In this document: in pieces, positions 9,420 through 16,381 of the stretch
How the letters are laid out: every line of letters begins with the position of its first letter
How positions within the stretch are numbered: position 1 is the first letter of the stretch
Source of the DNA: Stramenopiles sp. TOSAG23-6
Taxonomy: Eukaryota; Sar
Direction of reading: 5' to 3'
Assembly: GCA_900128565.1 (NCBI GenBank)
Contig: LT636018.1
Location: forward strand, 1 to 22,182
Length of the DNA: 22,182 nt
Notes under the pieces: model-generated
The model's database searches: none
Told to the model about the DNA's origin: nothing
The model's input: the letters and a program-made list of their open reading frames with translations, nothing else
Position numbers and translations under genes: made by a program

Positions 9420-10487
9420 ATGCTACAGGACATGTTACGATATACATCTTTTTCTACCCGAGCTCTCTCGAGAATGTCTTTATGTCGCTGTTCGAAAAGA
9501 CATTTTGGAACGAACTCTGGGTCGAAAGGAATCGCCACTCCAGTAAAGCAAGCTTGGAAGGACAAGTTTTCACGCATTCTCTCTCTAGGAAATAGTTCTC
9601 GACGGCGGGATATTGAGCGTTTGGTCCAGAATTTTACTTCCCCAGCTCTTGCATCTGCGTTACGTGATAGAGAAGAGATATTATGTGAATGTGCGAAGCG
9701 TTTACACGCGGGTGAAACTGAACGGTTAGAATCTCTTCTCAAACCATTTCTCAACAAAGATAGTATAGTAAATAGTATCAGTATACGTAGTAATACTGCG
9801 GCAGGCCCTCCTGTACCATCCACGCTATGTAATGATGTTTTAGAGCTCCTAAGAAAACGCTTATCTCGTATGCCTAGACAAATCAGCAATAACACTAGTA
9901 GACGTGCGTCAGTTGTTTTACCACTTTGTGAAGTCAATGGGTTGCCTTCAGTACTATTCACAACCCGTTCTGAAAAGGTCCGAAGATTTAAAGGAGAAGT
10001 ATGTTTTCCTGGAGGTATGGCTGACCCAACAGATAAATCAATTATTGAGGTTGGTTTACGTGAACTTGCGGAAGAAACAGGTGTGTTGGGGAAAGAAACC
10101 AAAGTCTTGGGTGTTCTACGATGTGACTGGTCCGAGTTAGCTTCAATTACTGGGGTAGCAGTAACACCGGTGGTAGCTTATATCGGAGAAATATCATCTG
10201 AACGTCGATTATCAGTAAATAGTGATGAAGTTGCGAATTATTTTACTGTTCCACTTACAGAGCTAGCTAATCCTGAGTCTTGGACTTTTCGCCAGTTTTC
10301 TGCCCCAGTATTTTCAACAGAAAATCATCAAAAAAAATCGTTAGGTACGAAATATGGTACAAAAATAAATAAATTTGAAATTCATGATGAAAATCATCAT
10401 GTTTGGGGACTTACAGGTTATGTTTTATCCAGATTCATGCAAGATGTATTATTTGCTCCTATTGATCATAAAAATGAATATACATAA
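9420..10487 (+). CDS. Nudix hydrolase, CoA-pyrophosphatase-like (NUDT7/8 type), with in-frame element insertion
   Basis: A single exon encodes 355 residues. The first 35 residues are rich in Arg, Ser and Phe, with no acidic residue after Asp4 (FSTRALSRMSLCRCSKRHFG), resembling a mitochondrial transit peptide. The Nudix box spans about 198-221, with GG, then RELAEETG as the catalytic helix. It is preceded by VLFTTRSEKVRRFKGEVCFPGG, the signature of the coenzyme A pyrophosphatase branch. The C-terminal HHVWGLTGYVLSRF block also matches that branch. Such enzymes hydrolyse CoA or acyl-CoA to 3',5'-ADP and phosphopantetheine. Residues 301-323 are extra compared with relatives and derive from the repeated element described separately. 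The insertion lies between APVFST and ENHHVWG, near the C-terminal end of the fold, away from the catalytic helix. The protein is probably still functional. Confidence 0.88.
   Translation: MLQDMLRYTSFSTRALSRMSLCRCSKRHFGTNSGSKGIATPVKQAWKDKFSRILSLGNSSRRRDIERLVQNFTSPALASALRDREEILCECAKRLHAGETERLESLLKPFLNKDSIVNSISIRSNTAAGPPVPSTLCNDVLELLRKRLSRMPRQISNNTSRRASVVLPLCEVNGLPSVLFTTRSEKVRRFKGEVCFPGGMADPTDKSIIEVGLRELAEETGVLGKETKVLGVLRCDWSELASITGVAVTPVVAYIGEISSERRLSVNSDEVANYFTVPLTELANPESWTFRQFSAPVFSTENHQKKSLGTKYGTKINKFEIHDENHHVWGLTGYVLSRFMQDVLFAPIDHKNEYT
10320..10399 (-). mobile_element. Introner-like element inserted in Nudix coding sequence, reverse orientation, with 11-bp direct repeats
   Basis: The perfect direct repeat GAAAATCATCA occurs at 10320-10330 and 10389-10399, exactly 69 bp (23 codons) apart. 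Between them is the element core in antisense to the gene (GTTAGGTACG at 10340-10349) and an arm ending ATTCATGATGAAAA. That arm matches the arm of the element at 11533-11624. Removing 69 bp restores APVFSTENHHVWGLTG, the expected family sequence. There are no in-frame stops and no usable GT-AG pair on the plus strand, so the insert is presumably translated. Part of the repeat (GAAAA) may belong to the element ends, so the true target duplication is 6-11 bp. Confidence 0.8.
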
Positions 10488-10563
10488 TAAAATAGTAAAG
10501 TCTAAAAAGACTAAACATTTATTTTTTGTAATCATGAAAAAAAATATGTATTTCTACATTTTA

Positions 10564-10578
10564 ATAACCCTAACCCTT
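10564..10578 (-). repeat. Telomere-like motif between convergent genes
   Basis: TAACCCTAACCCTTA lies in the 114-bp gap between the convergent Nudix and transporter genes, in the opposite strand sense to the other copies. It contains two units of TTAGGG on the minus strand. Confidence 0.4.
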
Positions 10579-10601
10579 ACTGTGGGTCAAAACACGTTCT
10601 A

Positions 10602-12472
10602 CTATACAAATGCACTTATTAAACCACATGTAAATATAAGAAAGCCGAATAGAATAAATACAACACCAACAACTACATTATATTTGTGTTGAGGACCTAA
10701 TCGACCAAACCAGCATCTACATCTATAAAAAAATCTAGCATACCTTATTCCTAAATATTCTTTATGTATATTCGTATTTTCAACATCATGGGAAGATTGT
10801 CCGATGAATTCATCATCATCACCCCCATCGTTTTTTTCAACATCATGAAATATTTGTGTTTTTGAATCCTCAATGACACAGGAAATTATCATTGCACCAG
10901 GAAATTGATACATAAAAAAAGATGCAAAATTGCCGACAATTTGTATCATTTTATCAATATTTGGAATGTACATTGAAACAAGTGCAACTAAAATACACCA
11001 TATTCCAGTTACAGTCACAAACACAATATTTGAGTGTTGTTTTACATCTTTATTCACTGGTTTGTAGTCCGTATCGTTGATATCATTATTATCTAAAAGG
11101 GGTGAATGAAATTGATGCAGTCTATTCGATTCATTTGTATTTGTATTATTTTCACTTTGATTACTGTTTTTTTTTCTTGCAAAAATTGAACGTGTACAAT
11201 GAAATATTTCAATTTCATTGAGAATAGCTGAACGAGCACAAAAATGAAATACAGCGAATGTAGTCATTACAGCCAATGCTACGGCAACTCGTGCGAAAAT
11301 AATAACAATTTTACCTACATTTCTATTTTCTGAAAAATCAAAATTTGTTAAAATATCAGGTTTCGTGTTTTTTAAAAAGGTCAAATATCCAAAAAATCCG
11401 CTAATATTGTAGATTAAAATACATACAAAGAGCCCAATAAAAACTATTACATGCCATCTAAATGTTGTTCGCGTTTTCAATTCTGCATATAGAGGGACTG
11501 CACTTATATGACCTTGATAAGAAAAACATAATGTATCGTGAAAAAATATTTCAAAAAAAAAAGTTAGGTACAAAATTTCGTACGAAAAAAAATTCGAAAT
11601 TGGTAAAAAATTCATGATGAAAACGTATGCACAGGGAGTGCCTGAAACCAATGAAAGAAAGAATTTCTCCATACAACGACTTCTTCTTCTATATCATCTG
11701 TACTTTTTCTATCATTTGAGTATGAATAATTGATTACAATAACAATCATAACATAAAATAAAGACACAAAACCAACAATAGCAGGCAGTCTTAATGCAGC
11801 AATTTCTCGCACTAAACAAATAAAAAATAGTAAGGTTGTCACTAAAGCAGTTGCTGTATGCTTTGCAGAAAAAACAATTTTAAGCCAATGTAAATCAGTT
11901 GAAAGGAAATTATTTGTAGATATATATATGTTGGTTACAATATGTCAAATTTGAAATTCAAGTTAGGTAGAGAATTTTCTATGAAAAAAATAATAAATTC
12001 GAAATTCGAAAATTAAGTATGAAAAAGTACGTAGCAACCAAGGATGAACCTGATCTACACATACATCTAAATAAACAACAGATGCACCAAATATAAGCAC
12101 AACTAGAATAACTTCACAAAATATTTCTGCCTTGCGACCTAGTAGTTTTAGCATCAAGGCTTGGTAAGTATCAGCACATGCTCGTTCTGTACATTCAGCC
12201 AATATGATTAATCCCTTGGCGACAAATAATACGACAATAGATTGAATAACCATGACATTACCGATACCACTATTAGCAAAAGTACACGGATATGTCAGCA
12301 ATCCACCACCAACGATAGATTGAACAAAAACGCATACACTATAGAAAACACCACCTGAGCCATCTCCGAGTTCTGCTCTGAGCAATTGACGATGATTTGA
12401 TGGACTTAGTATGCTTTGCTGTCTAATTAAGGTAGGTCTGAGTATTCCTGAAGGAGAGTGGTCCTCTGGCAT
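10602..12472 (-). CDS. Amino-acid/auxin permease family (SLC38/AVT-like) transporter, three exons
   Basis: The proposed exons are 12472-12027, 11933-11625 and 11532-10602, giving 561 residues. The start is the ATG at 12472; a longer open frame to 12511 lacks an ATG. After a polar N-terminus, the FVQSIVGGGLLTYPCTFANSG block is TM1 of AAAP transporters, and about ten further hydrophobic segments follow. CFSYQGHISAVPLYAELKTRT matches the family's conserved F-(S/A)-(F/Y)-Q-x-H...P-(I/L)-Y-x-E-L stretch. Members exchange or symport neutral amino acids at the plasma membrane or lysosome/vacuole. A loop near the C-terminus is rich in Asp and Asn. Both introns contain the repeated element and neither shows an AG acceptor at the junction that keeps the family motif. 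Exon edges are therefore estimates. Confidence 0.82.
11533..11624 (-). mobile_element. Introner-like element / intron A in transporter gene
   Basis: On the minus strand the insert reads GTTTTCATCATGAATTT, TTCGAATTTTTTTT, the palindrome TTTCGTACGAAA, GTACCTAAC, a T run, GAAATATTTTTTCACGATAC. The repeat ATAC flanks it (exon side 11625-11628, element end 11533-11536). Removing 92 bp joins ALPVHT to LCFSYQGH in frame. An alternative junction (GTGCAT...CACGAT) gives LPTLCFSYQGH, closer to the family. Neither ends in AG: there is no AG from CTAAC until after CFSYQ. A GT-AG choice exists (ending ATATAAG) but would delete CFSYQGHIS. Confidence 0.75.
11934..12026 (-). mobile_element. Introner-like element / intron B in transporter gene
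   Basis: On the minus strand it runs TTTTTCATACTTAATTTTCG, TTTCATAGAAAATTCTC, TACCTAAC, TTGAATTTCAAATTTGAC, ATATTGTAAC. It is a divergent copy: the core palindrome is lost and the branch-like CCTAAC kept. Removing 93 bp joins HPWLLRT to NIYISTNNFLSTDLHW in frame. Donor GTACTT is available at 12030. No AG occurs from CTAAC until GCAAAG at about 11859, well inside the apparent next exon. A conventional GTTCAT-to-GCAAAG intron of about 195 bp would also keep frame but would delete the loop around HPWLL and DLHWLKIVFSAK. Confidence 0.7.
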
Positions 12473-12895
12473 TAAGAAATTCAAGAGAAGACAAACTGGT
12501 AGCAAATTCAATTGTAGGACAAGTTGTTGAAGAAAGAAATTTATTGGATTTTATTCGAAGTCGTCAGTCAAGTATCGAAGTGTTCTTCTTGAGACGACTT
12601 CAGTCAACAATTTGATTTTTTTTGACAGCACTGACTGACTGCTGAAATCTCAAATCTTGAGATAAAATTTGAAAATTCGTGTAAAAAGTCTGCAAAAGTA
12701 ATCAAAATGCAAAAAATATTATTTTGAATGATTAAAATGGACTCTAAAGTCTACACTTGAAAAAAAGATAGCTATTGAATGAAATAGAAACACGGTTAAA
12801 AAAAAAATTATATTTCCGTCATTTATATATTTACATGAAAAAAAATTATAATTTTATACTAGTATTGTCATATTTTTTGCAGTGTATCTCATCTA
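12473..12895. other. Intergenic stretch between transporter 5' end and SNF5-PHD gene 3' end
   Basis: This 423-bp stretch lies between two minus-strand genes and is AT-rich with A/T runs. The part next to 12472 should hold the transporter promoter and the part next to 12896 the 3' UTR of the SNF5-PHD gene. A short imperfect inverted GA/TC pattern (GAAGTCGTCAGTCAAG and GAGACGACTTCAGTC, about 12554-12606) is visible. I see no gene, RNA or element copy. Confidence 0.4.
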
Positions 12896-15800
12896 CTACA
12901 CAGTGACTACAATTTTCATTTTTTTTTGCAGCGTATCTAATCCACAATGACTACAAACCCAACCAGATTTTGATTCCATTTCGTTTTTGTTTTTATATTG
13001 TTTTGTGTCTTTCCAACATTCAGTATGTAACACGGATGGACATTTTGAACACTGAATAATACCACGACCCTTTCCTTTGCGGATATCCAATCCGCATCGA
13101 TGACAAAATCGTTTTGAAATATTATTTTGTTTATTTTTGTTTTTTGACATTTTGATTTTGTTTTGAACTTTTTTATTCGGTGCATTAGGAAGAAATAAAC
13201 CCAACCGAGAGTAAAGGCCAGCCTCCGAAAAAATTGCGAGTTGTGTAGCTAATCTCCATAACGCTGAACTTTTGACATTAAACTTCAAACAATTATTCCA
13301 AACTTGGCGAACATCACACGCAAATTTCGTAACAGCCATAGAATCAATTGTATGACTTTGGCTTCCGATTTGAGAATATCCACAAACATCTTTTTCATCT
13401 GTAATTGCACCATCACTCTCACAAGAAAATCCGTAATAGTTTTCGTTTAATTGTTGACTAATTTTGTTCAAATCCATTGGTTTCTTTATAATTTTTGAAT
13501 ATCCAGGGGCTAGTTCATCTGTGACAGGTGTTTCAAAATACAATGAATAATCGTGTTTTTTTATTGCAGCTATTAACGCAATACATTCCTCCTTTAATCG
13601 ATTTTGTTTATACCAAAACATATCCTCTTGATCATTTTCTATATCATTTCCTATATCACATTCATTCTTATTATTTATACCAGCAGTAACTTCAACAGGC
13701 AAGTTAATACTCACCACAGATGGTCCAACCACCCTCCATTGTTCCGGATGCGCACACCAAGGACAAAAAAAATCTCCTTCAGGAGGTTTTGAAAGACCAA
13801 CACATTTGGTATGATAAACATTAGGACAATTATCACCATCACAACATAACAAATCACCACCTTCTTGACATTTTCCACAGAATTCAAGATCAATAGCAAT
13901 GTCTAGATCTTCAGATTTAGAATTATTTGACGTTTCATGATGTATTTTCTTTTGCCGTTTTCGCTTGCGAGAGATCTCCGGAGCTTTCCCAGTACAAAAT
14001 CTCTGATGAACTCCTCGTGAACGTGTACTAGGAAACATTTGATTACAACCAAAACATTTCACAGGTTTAGAATCAGTAGATTTTGATTCTACTTTAGTAA
14101 TTTTTGATTTTTTTTGAGGTGATGACATTTTTTTTGATGATATTTTTTTTCTAGTTTCAACCCTATTAAGTATTTTGTTTAACCCTGTTATTTCTAATTC
14201 ACGATCAAACCAAGATGTTTCGGTTGATGTACAAGTTTCAACTATATCTATATTCTTTTTGATCGTGATATTCGTATGTTTAACATTTGAAGAGTTTTGT
14301 ACAATATCTGAAATTTTGTCACATTGCAATCCTTTTTTTTTTTTTTTAAGTTTTCGAACACATTTGCTACACGGGCATGTCAGTGCACAGGCTGGGCATT
14401 CCATGAAGCATGTCGGATCATTTTTTATCATTTCCACAGTAATACCAAATCGATGAAGAGCATGCGAAACGCAATATGTATGTGACGATAAATGTTTAGG
14501 ACAGCAACCAATCAAAACTTGTCGAGAGGAATGGCATATATGTAATGTGAAAAATATTTTTGTATATTTTTTGTATATTTAATTGTTTTTGTTAGGTACA
14601 ACATTTCGTAGTAAAAAAAAACTAAAAAAAAAAAAATGAAAACGTACATGACAATACTTATTATGCTCTATATAAGGTTTCACTCGTTCCACTTGGATAC
14701 CTCCATTTTTATGGAGTTCTGCAGCATGTTTTGGTACAGATTTTACTATACATTTCTCCTTTCTTCGATGTTTTGTCTGAACAAAACTTTTTTTAATAAT
14801 ATCAGATTGTATATCTTCTACATCAGCTCCATTTGGAATAAAATTCAAATGTTCACCATGCATCTCCTCAGTATATCTAACTCTATTTTGCGACCATCGA
14901 CATGCCCAAGGATCTCTCACAAATTCATTTAATTGTCGTTTTATACTAAACGTAACAGCAGACACAGCTTCTTTTGATAACTGAAATTCTACTGCGAGTG
15001 ATTGAGCAAAATGTGTAGGACTTAGAATGAAAGGATCAGAAAAATCCCATTCGATAGCATGACGAAAAACTTCTACAAATCCATTTCCTATTATAGGAAG
15101 TTCTATGATTATGACTACTTTTGACGGAATTTTTGGTAATGTGTGTACTTTTGGTGTCTGTATAGCAGGGTGATTTCTCTGTATACTATTTTCTATTCTT
15201 TTTACTATTTTTGTTTTTTGTAACTGATTATTTACATCTAACGCTTCTGTTTGTTTTGATGATAATTGTAATGGTATAGCTTCTGTTTGTTTTGATGATA
15301 ATTGTAATGGTATAGCTGATGATACAATTAGAGATTGATTTGGAAGCATATTTGAATTTCCCGCAGTTAAAGCGGGATCTTGGTTAGAAGTGGTCTCAGG
15401 GTTAGGGCTAAATATTGGAAGTAAATTTTTGACGAATTCAGTACTAGAATCATTCACAGCATGATTAGGGTTAGAATCATTCACAGCATGTTTTGCACTG
15501 AATGCTGTAGATGGTGTGACTATTGGTGTTTGTGTATTTGGCAACTTCTTTTCTTTAAGCTTTCGCATAAAATCCCGTTGTAGTTGTTGAAATAGGAATT
15601 TCTCCAAAATTAGCTTTTGCTGTTGGCAAATTTGTAGTCTGTTTAATACCGCGGTAGGACTCTCCACCATCTCATCCCTACACTGACTTCCCATAGTCAA
15701 ATCGTCTAGTACACCTTTTGGCCATGTGTATCGCCTTAGTCTAAATCTAATATTGTGACCTATAGACTTTGCTACCTTCCTTTCGGCACATATAATCTGT

Positions 15801-16042
15801 TTTACTGAAGCTTCATCCATATCTGCTACAAACACACCACCGACTTCAATAAGACTATCACACATTGAACAAGAAGTAATTGAATTGCATGATGTACCAA
15901 TTAGAGCTTCTATATTATCAACACGACAAAAATATGCACAAGGTGGTTTGGCGGGGTACTGCATAAAAGACAGAATTAAACCACCCGTAGCATGATTCGG
16001 ATCACCTTCGAAGGAAAAATCTTCAAAGGAATTAAGGGACAT
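12896..16042 (-). CDS. SNF5-domain / zf-4CXXC / PHD / bromodomain chromatin protein, two exons
   Basis: The proposed exons are 16042-14644 and 14541-12896, giving about 1014 residues. Exon 1 carries an SNF5/SMARCB1-like block near residues 325-395 (VVIIIELPIIGNGFVEVF...IEWDFSDP, then FAQSLAVEFQLSKEAVSAVTFSIKRQLNEF). Exon 2 begins with a cysteine-rich zf-4CXXC_R1-like domain (CHSSRQ...C.C...CPACALTCPCSKCVRK). A C-C-H-C zinc knuckle (CFGCNQMF...H..FC), a PHD finger (CGKCQEGGDLLCC...CPNVYHTKC...FFCPWC), a bromodomain (about 795-925, with KIIKKPMDLNKI and WNNCLKFN) and a second PHD-like CHRCGLDI...HTECW...CSHCG finger follow. SNF5 is a core SWI/SNF remodeller subunit; PHD and bromodomains read histone tails. 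A nuclear chromatin role is well supported; joining the two exons is inferred. Confidence 0.8.
14542..14643 (-). mobile_element. Introner-like element / intron C in SNF5-PHD gene
   Basis: On the minus strand it reads GTTTTCATTTTTT, TTTAGTTTTTTTTTAC, TACGAAATGTT, GTACCTAAC, then A/T-rich sequence ending ATATTTTTCACATTAC. GTAC precedes it and TTAC closes it. Removing 102 bp joins NKYCHV to HICHSSRQ in frame. An alternative (GTACGT...TTACAT) yields KYCHICHSSRQ, closer to the CHxC start of zf-4CXXC_R1. Neither ends in AG. The first AG after CTAAC (CGACAAG) lies within the zinc-finger coding sequence and is out of frame for the phase-0 GTACGT donor. Confidence 0.75.
15243..15314 (-). repeat. 36-bp tandem duplication in SNF5-PHD gene
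   Basis: Two copies of a 36-bp unit (15243-15278, 15279-15314) encode IPLQLSSKQTEA twice in the Ser/Gln-rich linker before the SNF5-like block. The copies are identical and in frame. Confidence 0.95.
15398..15409 (+). repeat. Telomere-like motif inside coding sequence
   Basis: AGGGTTAGGGCT occurs within the SNF5-PHD exon, encoding SPNP on the minus strand. A shorter ATTAGGGTTAG lies at 15464-15474, inside the neighbouring 27-bp duplication. Being coding, these copies are unlikely to be promoter elements. Confidence 0.6.
15446..15490 (-). repeat. 27-bp offset direct duplication encoding HAVNDS twice
   Basis: The 18-bp sequence AGAATCATTCACAGCATG occurs at 15446-15463 and 15473-15490. It gives HAVNDSNPNHAVNDS in the linker of the SNF5-PHD protein. 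Confidence 0.9.
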
Positions 16043-16381
16043 AAGAGCGTAAAATTACAGATTTGCACTTCCAGTAATTAAAGAGCTTGTCACTGTATAT
16101 TTGACCGAGATGAAACTCAATTCAAATGGTACAAGATGATATGAATCCCTCGCAAAATCATAAAGTATACGGAGAGCAGAGCACCCCGGGGAGAGAGAGA
16201 CACGATTGTTTGAGTTTGAGTGACTCTCGGAGGAACGAATAATATTGGCGCAAACCTGTTGTGAAAGCGCTTGGNAAAAAAAAAAAAACACAATTGAACA
16301 GCGCTGAACAGAACCGGTCAGGTAGTTCTACCTTTTCTCTTTTGACATACTGTAGAAAGAACAATACACCTAACTTTCACT
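16043..16381. promoter_or_regulatory. Divergent intergenic region between SNF5-PHD and LRR genes
   Basis: This 339-bp region separates two divergent starts and should contain both promoters. It holds CCCCGGGGAGAGAGAGAGAC (about 16185-16204), which is GC/GA-rich against the AT-rich background, and an ambiguous base at 16275 before a poly-A run. CACCTAACTTTC just before the ATG at 16382 resembles the element core only in CCTAAC and is not a copy. Confidence 0.45.

Noticed and set aside
9404-10102. 232-codon minus-strand open frame overlapping the Nudix gene
   Set aside because: It is antisense to a clear Nudix domain and shows no protein-family signal; the sense frame explains the sequence.
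11533-12026. Ciliate-type internal eliminated sequences
   Set aside because: No uniform TA or TTAA boundary, sense-orientation bias, a branch-point-like CTAAC, and standard stop codons all favour RNA-level introns. DNA-level excision is not strictly excluded.
12937-13185. 82-codon minus-strand frame containing a second cysteine-rich reading
   Set aside because: It is a shifted-frame shadow of the C-terminal PHD-like finger of the SNF5-PHD gene.
16368-16379. CACCTAACTTTC before the LRR gene start resembles the element core
   Set aside because: Only CCTAAC is shared; no arms or left-end motif are present.
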